Source: Nocardioides aromaticivorans (GTDB taxonomy: Bacteria; Actinomycetota; Actinomycetes; Propionibacteriales; Nocardioidaceae). From it: a stretch of 64,000 nucleotides of DNA. The stretch covers positions 2,914,001 to 2,978,000 of the forward strand of contig NZ_JACBZM010000001.1 of the NCBI RefSeq assembly GCF_013408525.1, read 5' to 3'. Numbering within the stretch: the stretch's first letter is position 1; each line of letters starts with the position of its first letter. The notes under the pieces are model-generated. The model was not told where the DNA came from, did no database searches, and saw nothing but the letters and a program-made list of their open reading frames with translations. Below, in pieces: positions 25,812 to 38,435 of the stretch. The translations under genes were made by a program, and so were the position numbers.

Positions 25812-26477
25812 TCAGCGGCGCGCGAGCCGCTGGCGGGCGAACGCCGCGCCCGCCGCGGTGACGACACCGCCACCGGCGAGCACCCACATGAGCTCCAGGC
25901 CCTGATCGTCCTCGGTCGTCGAGACGGCGCCGGCGTCGATCCGGGTCGGGACCGGGACCTCGTCGGCGATCAGGCCGCCGCTGTTGAAGACGTCGAGGTC
26001 CTCCTTGTCGCCCTTGTCGCCCTTGTCGTCGCCGCCCTTGCCGCCCTTGTCGGCGGGCTCATCCTCGGGCTCGTCGCCCGGCTCCGGGTTGGCGATGTCG
26101 CCGGGGCCGTCGGGGCCGCCGTCCTCGGGGTTGGCGATGTCGCCGGGGCCGTGGGGGTTCGGCTCGGGGTCCTCCTCGCCGTTCGGGCCGTCCTTGTCGT
26201 CGGGACCGTTCGGGTTCGGGTCGTCGCCCGGCTGGGGCTGCTCGAAGTCGCCGGGGCCCTGCGGCTCCGGGGCCGGCGGGTCGGGCTGCGGCTCCGGCTC
26301 CGGGTTGGCGATGTCGCCGGGACCCTTCGGGCCGTCCGGGTTCGCGATGACGATCGGGCCGTCGGGGTCGAAGCCGTCGGCGTGGGCGACGCCGGCGCCG
26401 AACGCGACCGCGCTCACGGCGATCGGGGTGGCGACCAGCAGGCGGAGGGCGGTGCGGGCGGTGCGGTTGCGGTTCAT
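25812..26477 (-). CDS. Secreted acidic Pro/Gly-rich repeat protein with C-terminal anchor
   Basis: A 221-residue exported protein. The signal peptide ends at about residue 33 (GVAHA-DG). The middle is Pro/Gly/Asp/Glu-rich with repeats of GPGDIANPE (three exact, plus IANPDGPKGP). The last 25 residues form a hydrophobic helix ending in Arg-Gln-Arg-Leu-Ala-Arg-Arg, as in cell-wall sorting signals, but no LPXTG motif precedes it. Its promoter has the AAGGT-N15-CTCSTAC motif shared with the nearby sortase and ECF fusion genes. The function is unknown; a surface or wall structural role is inferred. Confidence 0.8.
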   Translation of the reverse strand: MNRNRTARTALRLLVATPIAVSAVAFGAGVAHADGFDPDGPIVIANPDGPKGPGDIANPEPEPQPDPPAPEPQGPGDFEQPQPGDDPNPNGPDDKDGPNGEEDPEPNPHGPGDIANPEDGGPDGPGDIANPEPGDEPEDEPADKGGKGGDDKGDKGDKEDLDVFNSGGLIADEVPVPTRIDAGAVSTTEDDQGLELMWVLAGGGVVTAAGAAFARQRLARR

Positions 26478-26521
26478 GACTACTCCCTGGTTTCGGTGGG
26501 CCGTGGTGGCCTTCGTTGGGA

Positions 26522-26548
26522 GTAGGAGCAGCGGGTGCTCGGGACCTT
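26522..26548 (-). promoter_or_regulatory. ECF-type promoter of the secreted protein gene
   Basis: On the minus strand AAGGT (complement of 26544-26548), 15 nt, then CTCCTAC (complement of 26522-26528). This leaves a 5' UTR of about 35-40 nt before the ATG at 26477. Geometry is identical to the motifs at 28151-28177 and 29911-29937. Confidence 0.7.
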
Positions 26549-26598
26549 GCAGATTTTCTGGCGAGTTTTTCGGGATCCTTCCGGGGCTCCGCGCGGGA

Positions 26599-27501
26599 TC
26601 AGCCGACCCGGCGCAGCACGCAGACGAGCAACCGGTCGCCCTGCAGCTCGTGCTCGGTGTGGCTCTCCAGCGCGAACCAGTGGTCGCGGAACGCCCGGCG
26701 CACCTGCTCCGGCGTCCGGTAGTCCTCGTGCCGCCGTGCGAATCCCTGCGGCAGGTCCGGGCGCGCCGGACCGCCGGTGTCGGCGCCGAAGGTGGCGGTG
26801 ACCAGCCGGCCGCCGGGGCGCAGGACCCGCGCCCACTCGTCGAAGGCGAGCTCGGGCTCGGCAAGCAGGTGCAGGGCGGTCACGCAGGTCATGAGGTCCA
26901 CGGACTCCCCGGCGACCGGCAGGGCGGCGGCGTCCGCCTGCACGAACTGGGCCCGCGGCAGCGCCGTCCGCGCGACCGCGAGCATGCCGGGGGAGAGGTC
27001 GACGCCGACCAGCCGTGCCTCGGGACGGCGCGTCGCGATCGCGCGCAGCACGAGCCCGGTCCCGGTCGCCACGTCGACCACGAGCCCGTCCCCGAGGTCG
27101 GGGGCCCGCTCGGCGACGAGGGCGGCGAGGTCGCGGTGCATCCCGCTGGCGTCGTACGTCGCGGCGCGGGCGTCGTAGTGCGCGGCGACCGCCTGCTGCT
27201 GGGCTTGCGCCTGTCGGAGGTCGGTGAGGAGCGAGAGGTGGAGTTCGCGCTCCTGGAGGACCGCGGCGCGCTGCCGGCCGGAAGTCTGGCGGAACTGCAG
27301 GTCCGCGACGGCCCTCGCCTGAACGATGTCGAAGCCGAAGTGGTCGCGCAAGGCGGCGTTCGCGCCATCCTCGTCAGCGCTGTCCAGAACCAGCTGCAGC
27401 ACCGCGACCGGGTCCTCGAGAGCGGTCGCGAGCGCGGAGATGACGTGGAGTCGATCCTCGACCTGGCGGATCCGCTCGGCGAGCGGCGGCGGTCCGTACA
27501 T
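26599..27501 (-). CDS. GyrA-like coiled-coil domain fused to a class I methyltransferase
   Basis: A 300-residue protein. Residues about 10-100 (ERIRQVEDRLHVISALATAL, then NAALRDHFGFDIVQARAVAD) resemble the C-gate coiled-coil of GyrA/ParC (RxHILxGLxxAL, FGLSEIQAQAILDMxLxxL). Residues about 105-300 are a SAM methyltransferase (VVDVATGTGLVLRAIA, LVGVDLSPGMLAVA, ALPVAGESVDLMTC, EWARVLRPGGRLV). No topoisomerase catalytic Tyr domain is present. It sits between the secreted protein and sortase genes, 27 bp after the sortase stop and probably cotranscribed. The substrate is unknown. Confidence 0.8.
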   Translation of the reverse strand: MYGPPPLAERIRQVEDRLHVISALATALEDPVAVLQLVLDSADEDGANAALRDHFGFDIVQARAVADLQFRQTSGRQRAAVLQERELHLSLLTDLRQAQAQQQAVAAHYDARAATYDASGMHRDLAALVAERAPDLGDGLVVDVATGTGLVLRAIATRRPEARLVGVDLSPGMLAVARTALPRAQFVQADAAALPVAGESVDLMTCVTALHLLAEPELAFDEWARVLRPGGRLVTATFGADTGGPARPDLPQGFARRHEDYRTPEQVRRAFRDHWFALESHTEHELQGDRLLVCVLRRVG

Positions 27502-27528
27502 GCGCCCGACCCTCCCATGTCAGGACGG

Positions 27529-28146
27529 TCATGTCCCGAGAAGGTGTGCGAAGACGATCGTGTTGTCCGGATAGCCACTGGCCGTCCGCGTGCCGCCGCA
27601 GGTGATCAGCCGCAGCAGCACGTCGTCGCCGACGGGCCAGATCCGGTCGTAGGGGAGGCGCTCCTTCGGGACGTCCTCGACGGCGTCGACGACGAAGGTC
27701 GCCACCGCGCCCGGGCGGTGCACCCGGATCGTGTCCCCGGGCGTGAGCCGGGCGAGGTCCCAGAAGACGTCGGGCCCGTCCGGGCCGTGCACGTGCGCGA
27801 CGACGACGGCGCCGCCCGGCTCACCGGGACGGGGGCCGGGGGAGTACCAGGCCGCCTTCCCGAAGTCCGGGGTGTCGAGCGAGCCGTCGGCCTTCAGCCC
27901 GCGGGCGGTCAACCGCTCGTCGACGCCGATCGCGGGCACCTCGATGCGGCTCGGTGCCGCGACCCGTTGTGCCGGCACTGGTGCGGCCGGGACGGGCGGT
28001 GCCGGTGGCAGCGCCAGCGCCGGAGGAGGTACGACGACCGCCGGCTCGGGCTCCGGACCGCGGAGCCCCAGCAACAGGCCGGCCACGAGGGCCAGCACGC
28101 CGGCGGCGAGGGCGAGGTCGGTGATCAGTCGGCGGGTGCGCTCCAT
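27529..28146 (-). CDS. Class E/F-type sortase
   Basis: A 205-residue membrane sortase. An N-terminal helix (about 8-28) and a Pro/Ala/Val-rich linker precede a compact sortase barrel. The catalytic triad candidates are His118 or His120 in VVAHVHG, Cys183 in LITCGG and Arg187. It would cleave a sorting motif and attach the protein to the wall or another amine. ATG 28146 begins only about 5 nt after the -10 CTCCTAC, implying a leaderless mRNA. The likely client is the secreted protein of the same regulon, though that lacks LPXTG. Confidence 0.88.
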   Translation of the reverse strand: MERTRRLITDLALAAGVLALVAGLLLGLRGPEPEPAVVVPPPALALPPAPPVPAAPVPAQRVAAPSRIEVPAIGVDERLTARGLKADGSLDTPDFGKAAWYSPGPRPGEPGGAVVVAHVHGPDGPDVFWDLARLTPGDTIRVHRPGAVATFVVDAVEDVPKERLPYDRIWPVGDDVLLRLITCGGTRTASGYPDNTIVFAHLLGT

Positions 28147-28150
28147 GGGG

Positions 28151-28177
28151 GTAGGAGCGCGGCGGCGCCGGGACCTT
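28151..28177 (-). promoter_or_regulatory. ECF-type promoter of the sortase gene (leaderless)
   Basis: Minus-strand AAGGT (complement of 28173-28177), 15 nt, CTCCTAC (complement of 28151-28157). The flanking TGCAAGGTCCCG is identical to that upstream of the secreted protein gene. The start codon at 28146 falls at the expected transcription start. Confidence 0.7.
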
Positions 28178-28189
28178 GCACTTTCCGGG

Positions 28190-29887
28190 TCAGCCGGGGC
28201 AGGGGTCGAAGGTGAAGGTGCGCGACCTGCTCGACCGCAGGCCCGCCTTGTCGGTCGCGGTGAAGGTGACCTTCACGTTGCCGCCGACCGCGACCGGGAT
28301 GGTCACCCGCCAGCGGCCGCCGGACAGCGTCGCCGTGGCCTGGCCGTCGGCGGAGCCGGACCACGTGGCCTGGACCGACTGCACACCGGTCCCGTCGCTG
28401 ACGGCGGCGGAGACGGGGATGCTGCAGCTGGTCGCACCGGCGGTGATGGTGCCGATCACCGGCGCCCGGTTGACGGTCAGGCTCACGGCGACCAGCACCG
28501 TCCCACCCGACCAGGTGACCGCGACCTGGCCGCGGTGCGTCCCCTCGGCGAGCCCCGAGCGGCTCGCGGTGATCCGCAGCCCGGTGGCGTCACCGGCGGC
28601 GACGGAGCCGCCCCCGGTGGACACCGACAGCCAGCCGACCCGTGGCCGCGCGGTGAAGTCGACCGGGCTGCCGCCGACGTTGGACAGGCGCACGGTGTCG
28701 CTGGAGCGCCCGGTGCCGAGGTCGATCGAGCGGGTGGAGACGCGCAGGTCGCCGGGCGCGGCGACGGTGGCGTCGGTGCTGGCGGCGGTGCTGCTGGGAG
28801 CGGCCGCGGACGAGGTCGCCGTCGCGGACGAGGTGGGCGCGGTCGTCGTACCCGCGGGGGTGGAGGAGGGGGACGCCGGGGTCGACGAGGCCGAGGTCGC
28901 GGTGTCGACGGCGACGAGGTCGTCCTCGCCCTGCGGCCAGAGCACGGCGAGCAGGCCGACCCCTGCGAGCAGGAGCAGGACGGCGGCGATCGCCGCCAGC
29001 GCCCGACGGCGGCGCGCGCCGCCGTCGTCCGTACCGGCGCCTCCTGCCGGCGGCGCGCCACCGGGCGTCGGCTGGTCCACGTAGAACGCCACCAGCCGCT
29101 CGTCGCCGAGGACCCGGTCGCGCAGCGACGGCGGGGCGGCGAAGGCCGGGACGCCGGCGAAGAGGGCCAGCGGGCTGACCATCAGCTTGCGGCGGGTCTC
29201 GCAGACCTCGCAGCCGTCGATGTGCCGCGCGACCCGCTTGCGGATGAGCGGCGAGAAGGTGCCGTCCCAGTCCTTCAACAGCGCCGCGAGCTCCTCGCAG
29301 TCGTCGCTGCCCCTGCGCGCGATGAGCAGCGCGCCCAGGGCGCGCTCGACCTGGTCACGCGCGCGGCTCAGCATGACGTAGGCGTTGGCCGGGGTGACGT
29401 CCATCGCCGCCGCCAGCTCGGCGCCCTCGAGCCCCTGCCGCAGGTGCAGGTCGATCAGCGCGCGGTCGCGGTCGTTGAGACCCTCGACCGCGGCCCACAC
29501 CAGCTCGCGCAGCTCGGCCTGGACCGCGTCGTCCGCAACCTGGTCCTCGGGTCCCCGTCCCTGGTCAGGCATGGCTTCCAGCCATTCGTCGTCGTGCGCC
29601 TCGCGCCCCCGCGCGCGCAGCGTGCGCAGGCACTCGTTGCGGACCACGGCGTACAGCCACGGCCGCAGCCGCGACGGGTCGCGCAGCTGGCCGACCTTCT
29701 CGGCCATCACGACGAAGGAGTCCGCGACGCAGTCCTGGGCCTCGACCGGGTTGCGCAGCATCGAGAACGCGAAGTCGTGCAGCCGGTCGGCGTACTTCTC
29801 GTAGACGGAGGCGAAGGCCTGCCGGTCCCCGGCGAGCACGCCGGCAACCAGGGACGCGTCGTCGGGCAACGCGTCCGAGGAGCTCAT
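28190..29887 (-). CDS. ECF sigma factor fused to zinc finger, TM helix and extracellular domains
   Basis: A 565-residue single polypeptide. Sigma region 2 (about 12-92, DRQAFASVYEKYADRLHDFA, DCVADSFVVMAEKV) and region 4 (about 127-188, LNDRDRALIDLHLRQGLEG) come first. A zinc-finger-like HIDGCEVC follows at about 220-228, then one TM helix (about 290-312), a Ser/Thr/Ala/Pro linker, a BACON/choice-of-anchor-like domain and an Ig-like C-terminal domain with two Cys. Sigma, anti-sigma and sensor are thus in one chain, as in ECF groups with C-terminal membrane extensions. The promoter suggests autoregulation. Confidence 0.9.
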   Translation of the reverse strand: MSSSDALPDDASLVAGVLAGDRQAFASVYEKYADRLHDFAFSMLRNPVEAQDCVADSFVVMAEKVGQLRDPSRLRPWLYAVVRNECLRTLRARGREAHDDEWLEAMPDQGRGPEDQVADDAVQAELRELVWAAVEGLNDRDRALIDLHLRQGLEGAELAAAMDVTPANAYVMLSRARDQVERALGALLIARRGSDDCEELAALLKDWDGTFSPLIRKRVARHIDGCEVCETRRKLMVSPLALFAGVPAFAAPPSLRDRVLGDERLVAFYVDQPTPGGAPPAGGAGTDDGGARRRRALAAIAAVLLLLAGVGLLAVLWPQGEDDLVAVDTATSASSTPASPSSTPAGTTTAPTSSATATSSAAAPSSTAASTDATVAAPGDLRVSTRSIDLGTGRSSDTVRLSNVGGSPVDFTARPRVGWLSVSTGGGSVAAGDATGLRITASRSGLAEGTHRGQVAVTWSGGTVLVAVSLTVNRAPVIGTITAGATSCSIPVSAAVSDGTGVQSVQATWSGSADGQATATLSGGRWRVTIPVAVGGNVKVTFTATDKAGLRSSRSRTFTFDPCPG

Positions 29888-29910
29888 GGCGAGATCGTAG
29901 GGACACACGA

Positions 29911-29937
29911 GTACGAGCGCCCACGACTTCGCACCTT
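29911..29937 (-). promoter_or_regulatory. ECF-type promoter of the sigma-fusion gene
   Basis: Minus-strand AAGGT (complement of 29933-29937), 15 nt, CTCGTAC (complement of 29911-29917), 24 bp before the ATG at 29887. It has the same spacing as the sortase and secreted-protein promoters. It adjoins a KstR-like palindrome at 29953-29966 that serves the divergent gene. Confidence 0.65.
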
Positions 29938-29952
29938 TCACTTTTCCAGAAG

Positions 29953-29966
29953 TAGAACGAGTTCTA
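29953..29966. promoter_or_regulatory. KstR-type operator box
   Basis: TAGAAC-GA-GTTCTA fits the published KstR consensus TNNAACNNGTTNNA exactly. It ends 10 bp before the ATG of the SnoaL-like gene at 29977. An identical 14-mer lies at 38371-38384. Confidence 0.7.
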
Positions 29967-29976
29967 GTGTTCGGCC

Positions 29977-30432
29977 ATGGACAGCACCCGTACCCCGGCC
30001 GAGGCGGTCCGTGGCCTCTGGCGCACGCTCTCGGACCGCGACTGGACCGGCATCGCCGACTGGGTCACCGACGACTGCCTCTACGTCGACATGCCCGTCG
30101 GTCCCGCCCTCGCCGCGCGCGGGCCGGTCGACATCGTCAAGCGGCTCCAGGTCGGCCTGCGCGACCTGGCGGCGTACGAGAACCACGAGGGGCTGCTCGT
30201 CGCCGACGGCGACGTCGTCATGTACGAGCACTCCGAGACGTGGACCTTCGGGACCGGCGAGGTCGTCGAGCTGCCGTTCGTGACCGTGCACCGGGTGCGC
30301 GAGGGCCGGGTGTGCCTGTGGAAGGACTACTGGGACTTCGGAGGCGTCGCGAACAGCGCTCCGCCGGACTGGCTGGAGAGCTTGCAGGCCGCCGACATCT
30401 CCTGGGTGTACGACGCCACCGGGCAGGTCTGA
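29977..30432 (+). CDS. SnoaL/NTF2-like protein (limonene-epoxide-hydrolase type)
   Basis: A 151-residue NTF2-fold protein: AVRGLWRTLSDRDWTGIADWVTDD, then PVGPALAARGPVDIVKRL, a WTFGTGEVVELPFVTVH strand and LWKDYWDFGG. The family includes small hydrolases, isomerases and steroid-handling proteins such as ketosteroid isomerases. The KstR-like box in its promoter suggests a sterol- or lipid-linked role. It is monocistronic with a hairpin terminator after it. The exact reaction is unknown. Confidence 0.78.
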   Translation: MDSTRTPAEAVRGLWRTLSDRDWTGIADWVTDDCLYVDMPVGPALAARGPVDIVKRLQVGLRDLAAYENHEGLLVADGDVVMYEHSETWTFGTGEVVELPFVTVHRVREGRVCLWKDYWDFGGVANSAPPDWLESLQAADISWVYDATGQV

Positions 30433-30438
30433 GGCGTC

Positions 30439-30458
30439 GTCGGCCGCCCCCGGCCGAC
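30439..30458 (+). terminator. Hairpin terminator after the SnoaL-like gene
   Basis: GTCGGCCG-CCCC-CGGCCGAC forms an 8-bp GC stem 7 bp after the stop codon. There is no T-run. Confidence 0.6.
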
Positions 30459-30549
30459 CGGGGGCTGGATGGTGCCGACAACGAATCGGCCGCAATCCTG
30501 TGGGATCTGTTGTGTCGGCGGGAGGCCGCTGACTGGCACTGTCGGGAAC

Positions 30550-36048
<5,499 letters not shown>

Positions 36049-36063
36049 CCCACCCCCTCCGCC

Positions 36064-36147
36064 GAGTTGCCGGTTTGCCCGGTCGAGTTGCCGGTTTGCC
36101 CGGTCGAGTTGCCGGTTTGCCCGGTCGAGTTGCCGACTCCTGACGAG
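36064..36147. repeat. 21-bp tandem repeat, four copies (last partial)
   Basis: GAGTTGCCGGTTTGCCCGGTC starts at 36064, 36085, 36106 and 36127, the last being degenerate. An inverted match, AAACCGGCAACTCG near 36158-36171, can pair with any copy and form a terminator-like hairpin. It lies between the carboxylase gene and the opposing gene. Confidence 0.92.
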
Positions 36148-36183
36148 GGGCCGGACGAAACCGGCAACTCGACGACTCGAAGT

Positions 36184-36239
36184 GGCGAGTCGGCGCGAAA
36201 AGGTGGCAAGTCGGCGCGAAAAGGCGGCAAGTCGCGCGG
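36184..36239. repeat. Second 21-bp tandem repeat, about 2.6 copies
   Basis: GGCAAGTCGGCGCGAAAAGG-type units start at 36184, 36205 and 36226. The period is the same as in the adjacent array but the sequence differs. Each unit contains GCGCGAAAA, unusually A-rich for this genome. It ends next to the stop of the opposing gene at 36244. Confidence 0.88.
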
Positions 36240-36243
36240 AGGG

Positions 36244-37509
36244 TCAGACGGGGGTGATGGGGAGCGAGCGGCGGGGCTGGAAGGCGAAGGTCGCGCCGGT
36301 GCTGAAGCGGGTGACGGCGACCTCGTCGGCCTCCGGCGCCGGTTCGGTACGACGGACGACGCGCCCCAGCCAGCCACCGCCCTCCGGCAGCGGCGAGACC
36401 TCCACGTCCAGGTGGGCGTCGACCGCCCGGACGACCGCCTGCAGCGCGCCGGTCCACCCGGGGCCGCACAGCGAGATCCAGGCCTGGTCCTCGTGGGCGG
36501 GGGACGGGCGCACGACGAGGGTGTCCTCGGCGAGCGTCGCGTCGACGTACACGGCGGGGTTGAGGAGCGGGTGCACGGCGAGCAGCCGGACCGCGGCCGC
36601 CACGGGGTCCGCGAGGTCCAGCAGCCCCAGTGCCCGGGCGAGCCGCTCGGCGCCGATGCCGGCGACGCCGACGAGCTGCTTGCGGCGCAGCTTCTCCAGC
36701 TCGGCGTCGGTCTCGGTCCGCTCGGCGACGGCGAGCGCGAAGCCCCGGTCCAGCAGGTGCATCTGGAGGCAGACCTCGTCGGCGATGCGCACCAGCGCGG
36801 ACTTCGAGAAGGCGGCGAAGTCGATGTCGGAGAGCAGCGGGCCGGCGTAGTCGGCCAGCCCCTCGTCAGCCGGGTCGATCGGCGCCAGCTCGAGGGTCGC
36901 GGCCCGGGACGCGGCGTTGACCGCCAGGGCCGGCACCGGCTCGGGCTCGGGGAACGCGTCGTCGATGACGACCGTCCACGCACAGTGCGGGTGCCCCTCC
37001 GCGGCCCGCTCGGCGTCGCTGCGCGGCGGGCGGTGGATCGGCCGCACCTGCGCGTGCGGGTTGGAGGCGATCGCGGTCGCGTCGAAGGTCGGGTCCTCGA
37101 TGTCGTGGCACATGCCGCGCACGTAGTCCTCGCCCATCGGCTCCACGTCCATCAGCGCGCCGCAGTGGTCGAGCCGGAACTCCCCGCGCCACGGGTCGTG
37201 GACGGTGTAGCGGAAGTCCATGAACTGCGGGGGAGCGCCGATGTCGAGCTGCAGCCCCTTGAAGATCGTCACCACGTCGCCGCGCCCCGGCTCGGTGGGC
37301 GCGTAGCCGAGCGCCTCCTGCATCCGCCGCGTGTAGATCGGCGAGGCGGCCGCCCACTCCTCGATCGCGACCTGGAGCATCTCCTCGCGCCCGAAGGCCG
37401 CGATGCACCACGCCATGCCGGAGCGGTCGATGAGCTGGCCCATCAGCAGCAGCTCGGGTACGACGACCGCGAGCTCCTCGCGGGTCAGGTCGGCGAAGCG
37501 GCTCGCCAT
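36244..37509 (-). CDS. Uncharacterised protein linked to the F420 oxidoreductase gene
   Basis: A 421-residue cytoplasmic protein. The N-terminal half has MGQLIDRSGMAWCIAAFGRE, IFKGLQLDIGAPPQFMDFRY and the His/Cys-rich EFRLDHCGALMDVEPMG and RGMCHDIEDPTF, suggestive of metal or substrate binding. It has similarities to ATC-hydrolase-like (L-2-amino-thiazoline-4-carboxylate hydrolase) proteins, but I am not sure. The C-terminal half is helical. It follows the LLM gene by 1 bp and so shares its KstR-box promoter. A role in lipid or sterol metabolism is inferred from location only. Confidence 0.65.
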   Translation of the reverse strand: MASRFADLTREELAVVVPELLLMGQLIDRSGMAWCIAAFGREEMLQVAIEEWAAASPIYTRRMQEALGYAPTEPGRGDVVTIFKGLQLDIGAPPQFMDFRYTVHDPWRGEFRLDHCGALMDVEPMGEDYVRGMCHDIEDPTFDATAIASNPHAQVRPIHRPPRSDAERAAEGHPHCAWTVVIDDAFPEPEPVPALAVNAASRAATLELAPIDPADEGLADYAGPLLSDIDFAAFSKSALVRIADEVCLQMHLLDRGFALAVAERTETDAELEKLRRKQLVGVAGIGAERLARALGLLDLADPVAAAVRLLAVHPLLNPAVYVDATLAEDTLVVRPSPAHEDQAWISLCGPGWTGALQAVVRAVDAHLDVEVSPLPEGGGWLGRVVRRTEPAPEADEVAVTRFSTGATFAFQPRRSLPITPV

Positions 37510-37510
37510 G

Positions 37511-38359
37511 TCAGGCCGACAGCCCCAGGCGGGCCGCCATCTTGTCCAGGTAGGTCAGCACCGCGGACTCGTCGGAGTCGGGGACGCCCCAGATCAGCTC
37601 GGACGCACCGGCGCCCATCCAGTCGGCGAAGTCCTCCTCGGTGGGCCGCTTCGCGACCAGGATCCGCACGTCGGGCTGGCCCTCTCGGCCTGCGTCGGCC
37701 CACACCTTGCGCAGCTTGTCGGCGTTGGCGGCGACGTCGGTGGTGGTGGGCGTGGTCATCCAGCCGTCGGCGTTCGCCGCGATCCAGTCGAAGGTCTTCG
37801 GGCCGGCGCCGGCGCCGATGATGACGGGGATCCGGCCCTGCGGGGGCTTGGGGTAGGCCCAGCTCGGTCCGAACGAGACGAACTGGCCGTCGTACGACGC
37901 CTCCTCCTGGGTCCACAGCGCCCGCATCGCCTCGAGGTACTCCTTGAGGACGGTGCGCCGCTTCTCCGCGGGGACGTGGTGGTCGGTCAGCTCGTCGGTG
38001 TTCCAGCCGAAGCCGGCGCCGATGGTGACCCGGCCGCCGGAGAGGTGGTCGAGGGTGGCGAGCGTCTTGGCGAGGGTGATCGGGTCGGACTCGACCGGCA
38101 GGGCCACCGCCGTGGAGAGCCCGATCGTCGTGGTGACCGCGGCGCAGGTCGCCAGCGAGACCCACGGGTCGAGCGTGCGCAGGTAGCGGTCGTCGGGCAG
38201 CTCCTCGCCGCCCGTCGGGTGCAGCGCGTCGCGGCGCACCGGGATGTGGGTGTGCTCGGGCACGTAGATGGTGTCGAACCCGCGCTCCTCGGCGGCCACG
38301 GCGAGGCGGGCCGGCGTGATGCCGCGGTCGGAGGTGAAGAGGACGATCCCGTTGCGCAT
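37511..38359 (-). CDS. LLM-class F420-dependent oxidoreductase
   Basis: A 282-residue luciferase-like TIM-barrel protein. The start MRNGIVLFTSDRGITPARLA, YVPEHTHIP, GRVTIGAGFGWNTDEL and PVIIGAGAGPKTFDWI are typical of actinobacterial F420-dependent LLM oxidoreductases. It lies divergent to the TetR/P450 operon with the KstR-type box 12 bp before its start codon. Likely reduces or oxidises a steroid- or lipid-derived intermediate using F420. Confidence 0.88.
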   Translation of the reverse strand: MRNGIVLFTSDRGITPARLAVAAEERGFDTIYVPEHTHIPVRRDALHPTGGEELPDDRYLRTLDPWVSLATCAAVTTTIGLSTAVALPVESDPITLAKTLATLDHLSGGRVTIGAGFGWNTDELTDHHVPAEKRRTVLKEYLEAMRALWTQEEASYDGQFVSFGPSWAYPKPPQGRIPVIIGAGAGPKTFDWIAANADGWMTTPTTTDVAANADKLRKVWADAGREGQPDVRILVAKRPTEEDFADWMGAGASELIWGVPDSDESAVLTYLDKMAARLGLSA

Positions 38360-38370
38360 GTCCACCAAAC

Positions 38371-38384
38371 TAGAACGAGTTCTA
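38371..38384. promoter_or_regulatory. KstR-type operator box in the divergent promoter
   Basis: TAGAAC-GA-GTTCTA, extended to CTAG ends at 38370-38385, matches the KstR consensus TNNAACNNGTTNNA and is identical to the box at 29953. It lies between the LLM oxidoreductase gene and the TetR/P450 operon, so it may control both. Confidence 0.75.
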
Positions 38385-38393
38385 GGAAATGTC

Positions 38394-38435
38394 TTGCGCC
38401 TGCCCGGATCGTCTCCTATGTTGGACACATGTCCA
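38394..38435 (+). promoter_or_regulatory. Leaderless promoter and palindrome at the TetR start
   Basis: TTGCGC (38394-38399), 17 bp, TATGTT (38417-38422), then ATG at 38429 suggest a leaderless mRNA. TGGACA-CA-TGTCCA (38422-38435) overlaps the start codon and is a candidate autoregulatory site for the encoded TetR. Confidence 0.5.
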
